DNA of 34,709 nt from an uncultured Gammaproteobacteria bacterium (lineage in GTDB: Bacteria; Pseudomonadota; Gammaproteobacteria; Pseudomonadales; Azotimanducaceae), in the NCBI GenBank assembly GCA_913043815.1, contig CAJWNY010000030.1, forward strand, positions 1-34,709, written 5' to 3'. The notes under the pieces are model-generated. The model saw only the letters and a program-made list of their open reading frames with translations, did no database searches and had not been told where the DNA came from. Positions 25,190 through 34,709 of this stretch are shown here, piece by piece. Position 1 is the first letter of the stretch. Each line of letters opens with the position of its first letter. A program made the position numbers and the translations under genes.

Positions 25190-25996
25190 GTGAAGCTAAA
25201 CCAGAAACTCAAAGAGTATTGGCACAAGCTAGGTTCCCCCCGGTGGTTTTATCAGATGACATCAGGTTGGGTGACTTTTTTTGGTGCGAGCGCATTTTTG
25301 TTGTTGGTAGCAGGGGTTGTGTGGGGGCTTGCTTTTGCTCCGGCAGATTATCAACAGGGCAATAGTTTCAGAATTATGTACGTCCATGTGCCGGCAGCTA
25401 TGGTGGCGCAAAGCCTTTACATTGGTATGGGCGTGGCGGGATTTATTGGCCTTGTTTGGCGCATGAAACTGACCGATGTGGCAATTGGCGCCTGTCTTCC
25501 ACTTGGCATGATTTTAACCGCATTGGCTCTGTTTACCGGCGGCGTCTGGGGTAAGCCCACTTGGGGCAGTTGGTGGGAGTGGGATGGGCGCACAGTCTCT
25601 ACGCTGATACTACTGTTCCTTTACATTGGCATCTATGCGCTGCGTGAAGCCATTCCTGACTTGAATTTACGTGCCCGGGCGAGTGCGTTGGCCAGCTTGG
25701 TGGGTACGATAAATATTCCTATTATCAAATACTCGGTTGAGTGGTGGAACACTCTGCATCAATCAGCTTCTTTCTCACTAACCGAAAAACCCGCTATGCC
25801 TGCAGAGATGTGGCTGCCGCTACTGATTATGGTGCTAGGTTTTTACTGCTTTGCTGGGCACCAAGTATTGTCGCGTATGCGCTTTGAAGTGCTAACGCGC
25901 GAATCTTCTAGTCGCTGGGTTGCCGATTTAATGCAAGGCAAAGGTGTTTTAGTCAACTCGGCCAAACCTTCCTCATCCAACCGTGAAAAAGGCTGA
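25190..25996 (+). CDS. ccmC: Heme transporter / handling protein CcmC
   Basis: A 268-residue six-helix membrane protein of the heme handling family. The tryptophan-rich [10 protein letters not shown] (from about residue 125) is the periplasmic heme-binding WWD domain, and conserved histidines in YVHVPAA and in LHQSASF are the expected axial ligands. CcmC passes heme to CcmE. The start is a GTG at 25190 with AGAGG upstream. The C-terminal tail from about residue 235 is a charged cytoplasmic extension. It is followed directly by ccmD. Confidence 0.95.
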   Translation: MKLNQKLKEYWHKLGSPRWFYQMTSGWVTFFGASAFLLLVAGVVWGLAFAPADYQQGNSFRIMYVHVPAAMVAQSLYIGMGVAGFIGLVWRMKLTDVAIGACLPLGMILTALALFTGGVWGKPTWGSWWEWDGRTVSTLILLFLYIGIYALREAIPDLNLRARASALASLVGTINIPIIKYSVEWWNTLHQSASFSLTEKPAMPAEMWLPLLIMVLGFYCFAGHQVLSRMRFEVLTRESSSRWVADLMQGKGVLVNSAKPSSSNREKG

Positions 25997-25998
25997 AA

Positions 25999-26226
25999 AT
26001 GTACTTCGATTCTTTTGCTGAATTTCTTCGCATGGGCGGCCACGGACTGTATGTTTGGGTGGCGTACGGTTCTACATTGGTGGTATTGCTGAGCGCATTT
26101 TTTATTACCCGGAGGACGGCGCTTAATGTTGAAGAGAATATTCGTTGGGCAATGTTGAGTAGGCAAGCGGAGCAGATCTCTGGCGTGCAAATAAAAGAGG
26201 AGGTTGGCAATGAATCCGAAACGTAA
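25999..26226 (+). CDS. ccmD: Heme exporter protein CcmD
   Basis: A 75-residue single-pass membrane protein: a short MYFDSFAEFLRMGGHG start, one helix (VWVAYGSTLVVLLSAFFI) and a basic tail. CcmD helps release holo-CcmE from the CcmABC complex. It begins three bases after the ccmC stop and overlaps the start of ccmE by 17 bases. That position and topology, more than motif, give the assignment. Confidence 0.92.
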   Translation: MYFDSFAEFLRMGGHGLYVWVAYGSTLVVLLSAFFITRRTALNVEENIRWAMLSRQAEQISGVQIKEEVGNESET

Positions 26227-26698
26227 ACATCGCCTATATTTAACTCTCTTCCTTCTCATAGTCTCCACTGGGGTGACCAGCTTATTGATTTTGGTTTCAG
26301 GCGAAAACATGAATATGTTTTATCCACCGGCAGATGTCGTAGCCGGCAAGATTCCCCCTGGCCAAAAAGTCAGAGCGGGCGGCATGGTGTTAGATGGCAG
26401 CGTACAGCGCAGTGGCACCTCCTTAGCGGTAGATTTTCAATTGACCGACCATCAAGGCGCAGTTTTCGCCGTGGCTTATTCCGGGATCTTGCCTGACCTA
26501 TTTCGCGAGGGTCAGGGTATTTTAGTTGAAGGAAAAATGGACGCTACAGGCGTTTTTCAAGCCGAAGAAGTGCTAGCGAAGCACGATGAAAATTATATGC
26601 CCCCAGAGCTGTTAGATATTGATATGCAGGCCGGTCCTCAGTCCTATAAACCACCGCCATCAATAGATCCTAGAGCTAGAAAAGGGGATTCACTGTGA
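26210..26698 (+). CDS. ccmE: Periplasmic heme chaperone CcmE
   Basis: A 162-residue membrane-anchored chaperone that carries heme covalently. It has one N-terminal helix ([20 protein letters not shown]), an OB-fold domain with [13 protein letters not shown] and [13 protein letters not shown], and the heme-linking [12 protein letters not shown] with H125 and Y129. The ATG is preceded by an excellent GAGGAGGT; an in-frame TTG six bases earlier is a false start. The C-terminal tail is Pro-rich and flexible. It overlaps ccmD at its start and ccmF at its stop. Confidence 0.96.
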   Translation: MNPKRKHRLYLTLFLLIVSTGVTSLLILVSGENMNMFYPPADVVAGKIPPGQKVRAGGMVLDGSVQRSGTSLAVDFQLTDHQGAVFAVAYSGILPDLFREGQGILVEGKMDATGVFQAEEVLAKHDENYMPPELLDIDMQAGPQSYKPPPSIDPRARKGDSL

Positions 26699-28659
26699 TT
26701 CCTGAACTAGGGCATTTTAGTCTAGTAATTGCAGGCTCTTTAAGTTTGTTCGCCGCCCTAATAGGTCTCTCTAATACCCGTAATACGCTTCTGCAACGCA
26801 GCGTTGTGTCTATGACCGTGGGTCAATTTGCACTAACTCTGCTGTCATTTAGTGCGTTGGTTTTTTCCTTTGCAACCGATGATTTTTCTGTTGCTTACGT
26901 AGCCAATAATTCCAACTCGTTGATGCCTTGGTATTATAAGGTCAGTGCCACGTGGGGGGGGCATGAAGGCTCATTCTTGCTTTGGATTTTGATTATGAGC
27001 GGGTGGATGCTGGCACTCACTTTGCGTGGCCAGCAATATCCGGTCAGCTTTTTTACCAAAGTACTTGGCATTATGGCGCTTCTCAATTTGGGCTTTATTT
27101 GCTTTTCTCTGTTCACTAGTAATCCTTTTATACGCCTAATTCCCATGACGCCTGCAGATGGCGCTGATTTGAATCCGCTGCTGCAAGATTTTGGTTTAAT
27201 TGTGCACCCACCACTTCTATACATGGGCTATGTTGGTCTGGCTGTGCCTTTTGCTTTTGCTGTGGCCGGACTGCTAGAAGGACAAGTTGACTCCGCATGG
27301 GCGCGCTGGTCGCGCACTTGGACCAATATGGCATGGGCCTTTTTGACTGCTGGCATTACACTGGGCAGTTGGTGGGCATACTACGAATTAGGTTGGGGTG
27401 GTTGGTGGTTTTGGGATCCAGTAGAAAACGCTTCCTTTATGCCGTGGTTGGCGGCGACTGCATTGGTTCATTCGCTTTCTGTGACTGAAAAGCGCGGTAC
27501 CTTTAAGAGTTGGACGTTGCTCTTGGCGATTACCGGTTTCTCATTTTCCTTGCTCGGTGCATTTATTGTTCGATCAGGGGTCCTGACCTCAGTGCATTCC
27601 TTTGCGGTTGATCCAGAGCGCGGCATGTATATTTTGATTTTTTTAGCTTTAGTGGTGGGTGGTTCGTTGACCTTGTATGCGCTGCGCGCGGGTCAAAATT
27701 CTACCCAAGTAGCTTACAATTTTTTGAGTCGAGAATTTTTTATGCTCATTAATAATGTGATCTTGATTGTTAGTTTAGCGGTTGTCCTTTGGGGCACGAT
27801 GGCGCCTATTGGTTATGAAGCGATCACTGGTGGCCGTATATCGATTGGCACGCCTTTTTTCAATAAGTTCTTTGTTCCTTTGGGCTTGTTGCTAGCGATT
27901 GCGCTGTCTATTTTGCCGCTATTGAATTGGAAGCGAACCAAAGTCGAGGCTTTACGTCCAGCAGGAATTAGTTTGCTCTTAGCGGCGGTATTTACCGTAC
28001 TTATTTGGTTCGTGTTAGACCCAACTTCAGTAGTGGTTGCCACCGCTGTTGGCTTAGGAACCTGGGTGGTACTTAGTCACACTGCCGATCTTTTTAAGCG
28101 GTTGCGAAAGGGCGCTAGCCTGCCAATGGCTTACATAGGTATGTCGTTAGCGCACTTAGGCTTTTCGGTCTGTATAATTGGTATTGCGATTACCGCTTCT
28201 CAGTCTGAAGAGTCAGACGTGCGCATGGCACCACAGGATTCAGTTATGCTGGCTAATCAGCGCGTGACATTTTTAGGTGTTGTAGAGGCCAAAGGGCCAA
28301 ACTATTCGGCGCAACAGGGTGTTTTTCTGGTAGAGCCAGAGGCTGCTGGAAGCTACGAGTTACGGGCAGAAAAGCGCCGCTATTTTGCGGGTAATAATGT
28401 GATGACTGAAGCTGGTATTCAGGCAGGGCTATTGGCAGATACCTATGTCTCGCTTGGTGAACCGCTGGCAGATGGAGCCTGGGCAATACGCTTGCACTAC
28501 AAGCCTTTGGTGCGTTGGGTATGGTTAGGTGCACTCCTCATGGCGCTAGGCGGTGTTGTGGCGATTTTTGATCGAAGGTATCAAAGCCTGCGGGCACGCG
28601 AGCGCAAAATTCCGCTTAAAGCTGCATCCAGAACAGCTGGAGTACAGGCACAAGTATGA
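26695..28659 (+). CDS. ccmF: Heme lyase / synthetase subunit CcmF
   Basis: A 654-residue multi-helix inner-membrane protein that ligates heme from CcmE to reduced apocytochrome c. It shows [11 protein letters not shown] (about residue 87), the WWD domain [13 protein letters not shown] (about residue 234), and [10 protein letters not shown] with further conserved histidines. A periplasmic domain lies at about residues 500-590, before the last helix. The start is a GTG overlapping the ccmE stop codon, and its stop overlaps ccmG (ATGA), so all are coupled. The length suits the family. Confidence 0.96.
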   Translation: MIPELGHFSLVIAGSLSLFAALIGLSNTRNTLLQRSVVSMTVGQFALTLLSFSALVFSFATDDFSVAYVANNSNSLMPWYYKVSATWGGHEGSFLLWILIMSGWMLALTLRGQQYPVSFFTKVLGIMALLNLGFICFSLFTSNPFIRLIPMTPADGADLNPLLQDFGLIVHPPLLYMGYVGLAVPFAFAVAGLLEGQVDSAWARWSRTWTNMAWAFLTAGITLGSWWAYYELGWGGWWFWDPVENASFMPWLAATALVHSLSVTEKRGTFKSWTLLLAITGFSFSLLGAFIVRSGVLTSVHSFAVDPERGMYILIFLALVVGGSLTLYALRAGQNSTQVAYNFLSREFFMLINNVILIVSLAVVLWGTMAPIGYEAITGGRISIGTPFFNKFFVPLGLLLAIALSILPLLNWKRTKVEALRPAGISLLLAAVFTVLIWFVLDPTSVVVATAVGLGTWVVLSHTADLFKRLRKGASLPMAYIGMSLAHLGFSVCIIGIAITASQSEESDVRMAPQDSVMLANQRVTFLGVVEAKGPNYSAQQGVFLVEPEAAGSYELRAEKRRYFAGNNVMTEAGIQAGLLADTYVSLGEPLADGAWAIRLHYKPLVRWVWLGALLMALGGVVAIFDRRYQSLRARERKIPLKAASRTAGVQAQV

Positions 28660-29219
28660 GTCGCGCCAGTCTTTTTCTGCCTCTGGGTATATTCATTTCG
28701 ATTTTGGCTCTGGGTTACCTGGGCTTTAGTTTAGATGCGCGAAACCAATTGCCGTCGGCGCTGCTGGGTAAGCCCTTCCCAGAGTTCTCCGCTACTTTGC
28801 TTTTGCAACCAGGGGTTAAAATCACTAAAGCTGAGTTGCTCGGGCGGCCGGTACTGGTCAATGTGTGGGCCACATGGTGCCCTACGTGTAAGAGCGAGCA
28901 CGAACAGTTAATGCGTATTGCTGCCGAAACCGATGTGCTGATGGTGGGGGTAGATTACAAAGACACTCCCGAACGCGCGACCCAGTGGCTGGTGCAATAT
29001 GGAAACCCCTATGACTATGTGCTTGATGACCGTGACGGCTCGTTGGGTATTGAGTTAGGTGTGTATGGCGCGCCAGAAACTTTTTTGCTCAACGCAGCCG
29101 GAGAAGTGGTTTATAAACGAGTTGGTGATATTAACCTGCGCATTTGGGAAAACGAACTGGTGCCGAGATTTGAGGCGCTTGAGATTGAAATGCGCGGGCA
29201 ATCAGGTGCAGGGCGCTGA
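28656..29219 (+). CDS. ccmG: Thiol:disulfide interchange protein CcmG (DsbE)
   Basis: A 187-residue periplasmic, membrane-tethered thioredoxin-like protein that keeps the CXXCH motif of apocytochromes reduced. It has an N-terminal anchor helix ([19 protein letters not shown]) and the active site WCPTC (C75 and C78). [10 protein letters not shown] holds the cis-proline and the Glu typical of this family. The start overlaps the ccmF stop by four bases and the end overlaps the start of ccmH. Confidence 0.95.
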   Translation: MSRASLFLPLGIFISILALGYLGFSLDARNQLPSALLGKPFPEFSATLLLQPGVKITKAELLGRPVLVNVWATWCPTCKSEHEQLMRIAAETDVLMVGVDYKDTPERATQWLVQYGNPYDYVLDDRDGSLGIELGVYGAPETFLLNAAGEVVYKRVGDINLRIWENELVPRFEALEIEMRGQSGAGR

Positions 29220-29722
29220 TGAGCATATTATCCCGAATATTTTGCGCTAGACCTTTATCCATACTTTTTTCTTGTTGGGTTAGCTTGCTCATATTGAGCG
29301 GTGCAATGACCCATGCAGAGTCTCAAATAGATATCTACCCTTTTGCAGATGAAGCTGAAGAGCGGCGTTACAAGGGGCTAATAGAAGAGTTCCGCTGCCC
29401 CAAGTGCCTAAACACTAATTTGGCAGGTAGCGATGCGCCCATCGCTAAAGATTTGCGGGGTACGGTGTACCGTTTGCAGGTAAGTGAAGGTTATTCCGAC
29501 CAGCAAATTCGCGACTATTTACGTGAGCGGTATGGAGACTTTGTCCTCTACGACCCACCTTTTTCTGCGCAAACTTGGTATATCTGGATAACTCCCATAG
29601 GGATTGGCCTTTTGGCGCTGGCGATAGTCGGAAGGTTGCTTAGCCGCGCTCGTAAACAAACGTCGGTGGTGCTCTCTGATGCTGATCGCGGGCGGATAGC
29701 TTCCCTACTCGGGGAGAAGTAA
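29219..29722 (+). CDS. ccmH: Cytochrome c maturation protein CcmH
   Basis: A 167-residue CcmH/CcmL-type protein with a signal-like first segment (ILFSCWVSLLILSGAMTHA), a three-helix domain with the redox pair FRCPKC (C60 and C63), and one C-terminal membrane helix (WIWITPIGIGLLALAIVG). It supplies reducing power to apocytochrome c for ligation. The residue before the motif is Phe-Arg rather than the usual Leu-Arg, a minor change. It is the short one-domain form; the TPR part is a separate gene (ccmI). It shares one base with ccmG and one with ccmI. Confidence 0.95.
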   Translation: MSILSRIFCARPLSILFSCWVSLLILSGAMTHAESQIDIYPFADEAEERRYKGLIEEFRCPKCLNTNLAGSDAPIAKDLRGTVYRLQVSEGYSDQQIRDYLRERYGDFVLYDPPFSAQTWYIWITPIGIGLLALAIVGRLLSRARKQTSVVLSDADRGRIASLLGEK

Positions 29723-30954
29723 TGCTGGGCTTTGTGATTTTAGCTGTGCTGGGATTGGCATTTCTTATTTTACCAATCTTTATGCGCAGCGGCGCGGAGG
29801 TTTTGGACACGCGCGGAGATTCCACGAGTCGTTGGTACCGTAGCCGTTTAGCTGAGCTAGAGGATGACGCCGCGGACTTGGACGTTCGCGAGGAAATAAA
29901 AGCCGAATTGGGCGCCATACTTTTAGCGGAAATGCCAGATGCTCAAGAAACAAAAGAGGCAGCCGGGCATTTAGAAGGGGTGTATAGCGAGAAGGATAAT
30001 GGCTCTAAAGATGCTCATGCCCTAGCGCGTAAATATTTAACTACTGCCAGCTTGGTCTTGGTGGCTCTGTCGACATTCGTTTACAGCAACCTAGGCGAAT
30101 ATCGGTTGCCGGAAATTCGCGGTGCTGAAGCTGTTTTAGAGCTTTCAATGGAAGCTGATGAAGCAGACATTTTAAGCTGGCAGGGACTCTTAGAAAATTG
30201 GCTAGCTGACAACGCCGACGACGCTAAGAGCTGGTATTTGCTGGGCCATAGCCGTCTCAAGCTCGGTAATTTCTCTCAGGCAGCGGAAGCTTTCGCGAAT
30301 ACCAACGCTCTGGTTGAGAACGATATCAGTGTTAAGTTTTATTGGCTGCAGTCGCGATACATGGCAAATAAAGGCGTGCTAGATGCCACTAGTAAAAGCC
30401 TTGCCGAGGAAATTCTCAAGGTTGACCCCAGCAACGACAGCGTCTTAGAAATCCTTGCCATTGCAGCGATTAGCGAAGGCGAATCAGCCACGGCCATTAA
30501 GTTATTGAATCAGTCATTGTCAGGGTTGCGCGATCCACGCCGTCAAGTTGCCACTATTCAGACGATTGTCAAACTTAGAGAAACGCTGTCACCTCAGCCC
30601 CAAGGTATCAGTGTTGAAGTGTCTGCGTCGGCAGGGGTTGCAGCTCAAGTGGATAAAGCAGCCACAGTTTTTGTGGTTGCTCGTCCTGTTGGAGGTGGTA
30701 TGCCCTATGCCGCGGTGCGCAGACCTGCTGCGCTGATGCCTTTCTTGGTGCGTATTGATGATTTAGTCAGCATGAGTGATACGCGCAAGCTCTCTAGCGC
30801 CGAAAATTTTGAGATTATGGTAAGACTGAGCGCTAGCGGTGTTGCCCAAGCTCAAACAGGTGATTGGGTTTGGCGCTCTAGACCGTTTAGCGGTAAAGAG
30901 GCCTCAATTGGCGCTGTGCAAGCTTTACTGGCACCGGCAACGGGTTCTGATTGA
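29722..30954 (+). CDS. ccmI: Cytochrome c biogenesis apocytochrome chaperone CcmI
   Basis: A 410-residue protein with two membrane helices, about residues 1-20 and 105-122. A cytoplasmic charged loop (RGDSTSRWYRSRLAELEDD) lies between them. A periplasmic TPR domain at about 150-285 (LLGHSRLKLGNFSQAAEAF and similar) binds the C-termini of apocytochromes, and a C-terminal domain of about 110 residues follows. It is the last gene of the ccm operon and its first base is the last base of ccmH. It belongs to the CcmI/CycH family by position and layout. Confidence 0.92.
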   Translation: MLGFVILAVLGLAFLILPIFMRSGAEVLDTRGDSTSRWYRSRLAELEDDAADLDVREEIKAELGAILLAEMPDAQETKEAAGHLEGVYSEKDNGSKDAHALARKYLTTASLVLVALSTFVYSNLGEYRLPEIRGAEAVLELSMEADEADILSWQGLLENWLADNADDAKSWYLLGHSRLKLGNFSQAAEAFANTNALVENDISVKFYWLQSRYMANKGVLDATSKSLAEEILKVDPSNDSVLEILAIAAISEGESATAIKLLNQSLSGLRDPRRQVATIQTIVKLRETLSPQPQGISVEVSASAGVAAQVDKAATVFVVARPVGGGMPYAAVRRPAALMPFLVRIDDLVSMSDTRKLSSAENFEIMVRLSASGVAQAQTGDWVWRSRPFSGKEASIGAVQALLAPATGSD

Positions 30955-31174
30955 GCAGTAGGCTGCTGTTGGTAAGCCTGCTCCCCTAGATATTGGGATT
31001 CGGACAGAAGAGAGAGACAAAAGTATTACGAAAAGCGGGCAGATCCATTAAGCTTGCAGGCAGTTAAGGGGCCTTCAGCAGTTCAAGTTTTACAGGGTTC
31101 AAACAGATTTTTTATTCACTCAGTCCGAAAGCAATTTTGGCTCTGTATACGTAGCTAAGGTTAACTATTCAAAT

Positions 31175-34100
31175 ATGAGACTCAAGCAGATCAAACTGGC
31201 TGGTTTTAAGTCTTTTGTCGATGCGACAACAGTAGTGCTTCCCGGAAACCGTTGTGCGGTAGTTGGCCCTAATGGCTGTGGTAAATCTAATATCATCGAT
31301 GCGGTGCGCTGGGTTATGGGTGAGAGCTCGGCCAAGCAACTGCGCGGAGAAAGCATCACAGATGTCATCTTTAGTGGATCAAACACCCGTAAACCTAACT
31401 CCGCCGCGAGCATCGAGCTGCTTTTTGACAATTCAGATGGCCGTATTGGTGGTGAATACGCCGCGTACGCAGATATTGTTATTAGACGAGAAGTCAGCCG
31501 CGATGGCCAATCCAATTACCTTCTCAACGGCAGTAAGTGCCGTCGCCGAGATATTCAAGATGTTTTCCTAGGTACCGGTTTCGGTCCACGCAGCTATTCC
31601 ATTATTGAACAAGGCATGATTTCTCAGCTGGTAGAGGCTAAGCCTGAGGAGTTGCGGGTTTATTTAGAAGAAGCCGCAGGTATTTCTAAATATAAAGAGC
31701 GCCGCAAAGAAACAGAAACTCGAATTCGTCATACTCGCGAAAATTTAGAGCGAATCAATGATATCCGCGAAGAGCTTGGCCGACAGCTAGATCGATTACA
31801 ACGCCAAGCCCAGGCAGCGGAACGTTACCGAACGCTTAAAACTGAAGAGTCGCTACTTAATGCGCAGTTATATGCATTGCGCCACACCGCTTTGAAGGAA
31901 AGTTTGAGTGTTCGAGAAAAGCGCATTGTAGAGCTGGAAATTGAGCTGGAGAAAGCCATTGCAGAGCAACGCAAGGTTGAAGCTGAAATAGAGCTGAAAA
32001 GGCAGAATTTGTCTAATCAATCAGACAAATTCAGCGGCATTCAAGAACGTTTTTACCAACTTGGCGAAGAAATTGCGCGCATAGAAGAGACCCTGCAATT
32101 TAATCAGCAAAGGGTGAAACAGCTAGAGCTAGATTTAGTTACCGTCAAAGAGAGGCAGCTTCAAGCCAATCTACAAGTTGCGACAGATCAAGGCCAGATT
32201 CACGGCATGCAAACTCGCATTGCTGAGCTAAAGCCTAATGTTGCAGAGCTGTCCACTGCTGATGTGTCGGTGCAGCAAGCTTTAAAAGAAGTTGAAGATA
32301 GAAATAGTCACTGGCAGGAACGTTGGGATACTTTCAACGCTGAAGCAGGCATTAATGATCGTGAAGCGGAGGTGCAAAAGTCTCGAGTGGAGTACCTAGA
32401 ACAGCTTATTCAGCGCCTTGATGCTCGCGGTCAAGAACTAGCCAAGATGTCTGCTGATCAACCCCAGGAAGAGGGTGGGCAGTTAGTTGAGCAAATGGCG
32501 CTTGAAATCAATGATTTAGAAGGCGAGAGCAAGAGCCTAGACCAGAGAATTTCTGAATGTTTGCAAGGGTTGTCGGAGAATCGTGAAGCGCTCGCTAGCC
32601 GCGAGAAATCGCTCGACACAGTGCGCAACGAAGTTCAACAATTGGGTTCCCAATTGGCTAGTCTGCAAGCCGTGCAAGAGGCCGCACTAGGACAAAATGT
32701 TCATGAGGCAGAAGCTTGGATCGATGAAAATGGTTTAGCCAGTGCGAGCCGCTTGGGAGAAAATTTAGCCGTTGTTCCTGGCTGGGAAAGGGCAGTTGAG
32801 GCAGTGTTAGGCCGCTTTGTTCAGGCTTTGCGGGTAGAAAGTTTAGACGACTACGCAGTGCCACTCGCGCACTTAGCGGAAGGCGATTTAGCCTTAGTTG
32901 AACGCCAAACCTATCACTCCACGGATGCCCGTAACGAAAATATTGGCCTACCTACAGTCACTTCTTTATTGCGCTCAGAGTCCCTTGCAGCCGGATCCCT
33001 ATTGCATGGCGTGTTTGCCGCAGAATCCGCTGAGGTTGCTCTAGCGGGGCGCAGAAACTTGGGTGAAGGCCAAAGTATTATTACCCGTGAGGGTTTTTGG
33101 GTAGGCATCGATTGGATGCGTATTTTGCATGATCAAGACCAAACTGCAGGCATTATTGAGCGTGGCCAAGCATTAGAAACTCTGGCTATGCAAGTTGAAG
33201 AAGCGGAGAAAACCCTTACCCAACAGCAGCAGGAAGTGCAAAGCATTCGTGTGCAATTAGAACGTCTAGAGGCTCAGCGCGAAGAGTTGCAGAAAGAATC
33301 GAATAATCTAAATCAAAGTCTTAGCGTTCGTCGTACAGATCACGGGGTTACCCGAGCGAAGCTTGAAGAAGCCAAGGTGCGGCACCAACAACTGATCAAA
33401 GAGGGCGAAGAGGTTGCTCTGCAACTAGCCCAAGAGCGTCGTCGTTTAGAAGTCTCGCGTCAAGGTTTAGCAGAGGCCCATGCCTTGGGTGAATCCCAAG
33501 CAGAAGAAAAGAAATTGCTTTCCGATGAGCGTGAAACTTTAATGCGCTCTTTGCAGTCTAGTCGAGATTTGGCGCGCTCTAGTCGTGAAAGTTTTCACGA
33601 ACTCAATGTACAATTGGAATCTGTGCAGTCGCAACTCTCGGTAAGTATCACTGGCAGAGACAGAATGTTAAGCCAGCAAAGCGAATTACAAGAGCGGGTG
33701 CAAGGTATCAGCGGTGGCATTGAAACGTCTCGCAAACCAATTCCTGAGTTAGAACAAGACCTAAAGACACGTTTAGAAAGTAGAGCCAGTGTTGAAGCTG
33801 AGTTAGCCACCATTCGTGCTGCCATTGATGCCATTGAAGAAGAAATCAAGCAAAGCGATTTGCAGCGCAGCCGAGGGGAAGAGCGTGTGGGTGAGCTGAG
33901 AAGTAGCCTAGAAGGTCAGCGTGTCGAGCGTCAGGGTATAGCAGTGCAGGAAGCCAATATATTAGAGCAGTTAGGTACTACAGGACATGCACTGGCTGAA
34001 GTAAATGAGCAGATGCCGGAAGAGGCTAATGAGCCTGCTTGGGTTGACGAGTTAGATCGCATGTCTCGGCGTATACAAAGACTGGGCGCAATCAACCTTG

Positions 34101-34696
34101 CTGCCATTGAAGAGTTCGATCAAGAATCTGAGCGCAAAGATTATTTAGATGCCCAAGCTGAAGATTTGGAAAAGGCGCTGGATACCTTGCTTGAGGTCAT
34201 GCAAAAGATTGATCGTGAAACCCGCATCCGATTTAAAGATACTTTTGACGCCGTGAATACACGCTTTGGCGAACTGTTCCCTAAAGTCTTTGGCGGAGGG
34301 CATGCCTACTTAGAATTGACCGGCGATGACATGCTGAACACTGGTGTAGCTCTAATGGCGCGGCCTCCGGGTAAGCGTAATGCCAGTATTCAGCTCTTAT
34401 CTGGCGGTGAAAAAGCCATGACAGCGGTTGCGTTGATCTTTGCGATTTTTCATTTGAACCCCAGCCCAGTGTGTTTGCTGGATGAGGTCGATGCACCGCT
34501 AGACGACATGAATGTCACGCGCTTTGCGGCGCTGATTAAGGAAATGTCGGAGAGTGTGCAGTTTTTGATTATCACTCATAACAAGATCACCATGGAAATG
34601 GCGGACTATTTAATGGGTGTAACCATGCAAGAACCGGGTGTGTCGCGGTTAGTTTCCGTAGATGTAGAGGCCGCTGCGGCTTTAGCCATAGCTTAA
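31175..34696 (+). CDS. smc: Chromosome partition protein Smc
   Basis: A complete 1173-residue SMC ATPase that organises and segregates the chromosome, normally with ScpA and ScpB. The N-terminal head has Walker A GPNGCGKS (residues 31-38). Two long coiled-coil arms (about 170-500 and 660-1010), rich in Glu, Gln, Leu and Arg, flank a globular hinge near 505-655. The C-terminal head has the ABC signature [16 protein letters not shown] (about residue 1074) and Walker B with [13 protein letters not shown]. The use of SMC rather than MukB excludes Enterobacterales and relatives. The start is the ATG after CTAAGG. It is separated from ccmI by 220 bases without a visible gene. In many gammaproteobacteria zipA and ligA follow, beyond this window. 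Confidence 0.97.
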   Translation: MRLKQIKLAGFKSFVDATTVVLPGNRCAVVGPNGCGKSNIIDAVRWVMGESSAKQLRGESITDVIFSGSNTRKPNSAASIELLFDNSDGRIGGEYAAYADIVIRREVSRDGQSNYLLNGSKCRRRDIQDVFLGTGFGPRSYSIIEQGMISQLVEAKPEELRVYLEEAAGISKYKERRKETETRIRHTRENLERINDIREELGRQLDRLQRQAQAAERYRTLKTEESLLNAQLYALRHTALKESLSVREKRIVELEIELEKAIAEQRKVEAEIELKRQNLSNQSDKFSGIQERFYQLGEEIARIEETLQFNQQRVKQLELDLVTVKERQLQANLQVATDQGQIHGMQTRIAELKPNVAELSTADVSVQQALKEVEDRNSHWQERWDTFNAEAGINDREAEVQKSRVEYLEQLIQRLDARGQELAKMSADQPQEEGGQLVEQMALEINDLEGESKSLDQRISECLQGLSENREALASREKSLDTVRNEVQQLGSQLASLQAVQEAALGQNVHEAEAWIDENGLASASRLGENLAVVPGWERAVEAVLGRFVQALRVESLDDYAVPLAHLAEGDLALVERQTYHSTDARNENIGLPTVTSLLRSESLAAGSLLHGVFAAESAEVALAGRRNLGEGQSIITREGFWVGIDWMRILHDQDQTAGIIERGQALETLAMQVEEAEKTLTQQQQEVQSIRVQLERLEAQREELQKESNNLNQSLSVRRTDHGVTRAKLEEAKVRHQQLIKEGEEVALQLAQERRRLEVSRQGLAEAHALGESQAEEKKLLSDERETLMRSLQSSRDLARSSRESFHELNVQLESVQSQLSVSITGRDRMLSQQSELQERVQGISGGIETSRKPIPELEQDLKTRLESRASVEAELATIRAAIDAIEEEIKQSDLQRSRGEERVGELRSSLEGQRVERQGIAVQEANILEQLGTTGHALAEVNEQMPEEANEPAWVDELDRMSRRIQRLGAINLAAIEEFDQESERKDYLDAQAEDLEKALDTLLEVMQKIDRETRIRFKDTFDAVNTRFGELFPKVFGGGHAYLELTGDDMLNTGVALMARPPGKRNASIQLLSGGEKAMTAVALIFAIFHLNPSPVCLLDEVDAPLDDMNVTRFAALIKEMSESVQFLIITHNKITMEMADYLMGVTMQEPGVSRLVSVDVEAAAALAIA

Positions 34697-34709
34697 CGCG
34701 CTATAGTTT

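Noticed and set aside
25843..26310. Minus-strand frame of 155 codons
   Set aside because: It is antisense to the ends of ccmC, ccmD and ccmE, all of which are well supported.
1..34709. CRISPR array, tRNA, rRNA or prophage
   Set aside because: No regularly spaced direct repeats, cloverleaf-like sequences or phage structural genes were seen by eye.

Overview
The window looks like a chromosomal segment of an aerobic, probably marine, gammaproteobacterium. Evidence is the complete System I cytochrome c maturation operon (ccmABCDEFGHI), gammaproteobacterial families such as TtcA, YheU, BolA, YaaA and DUF1244, the tesA / ybbA-ybbP divergent arrangement known from E. coli, and a canonical SMC protein instead of MukB. 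An order such as Cellvibrionales is possible, but that is a guess from gene content. No rRNA, tRNA, CRISPR array, prophage or intact insertion sequence is visible.

Positions 1-7500 hold accessory metabolism. A 5'-truncated fused TRAP transporter permease is followed by a small cupin-like gene on the minus strand. Next come a cytochrome P450 with an aldose 1-epimerase-like gene, an orphan molybdopterin-binding subunit of the xanthine dehydrogenase family ending in a clear terminator, a small MoaD/ThiS-like protein with a Gly-Gly tail, and a minus-strand DUF2239 gene whose upstream DNA carries two matching operator-like sites.

Positions 7750-13450 are mostly minus strand: a gamma carbonic anhydrase-like protein, an exported PHP-domain phosphoesterase, an MFS efflux transporter, then a compact LepB signal peptidase, DUF1244 and YaaA in one run. 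One small plus-strand membrane protein with an unresolved start lies between MFS and lepB.

Positions 13700-20900 are housekeeping: a PP2C phosphatase, BolA and TrhO run together; TesA diverges from the YbbA/YbbP ABC system; then TtcA and YheU follow.

Positions 20960-34709 start with a secreted protein of unknown function and a TonB-dependent receptor with a cysteine-containing plug. The ccm operon then supplies heme export, heme chaperoning (CcmE), apocytochrome thiol reduction (CcmG, CcmH) and ligation (CcmF, CcmI). The segment closes with a full-length smc gene.

I see no clear undescribed multi-gene system. The best leads are the orphan molybdenum subunit and nearby MoaD-like protein, the paired operator upstream of the DUF2239 gene, the TonB receptor joined to the heme-handling operon, and the conflicting open frames around 11050-11570.
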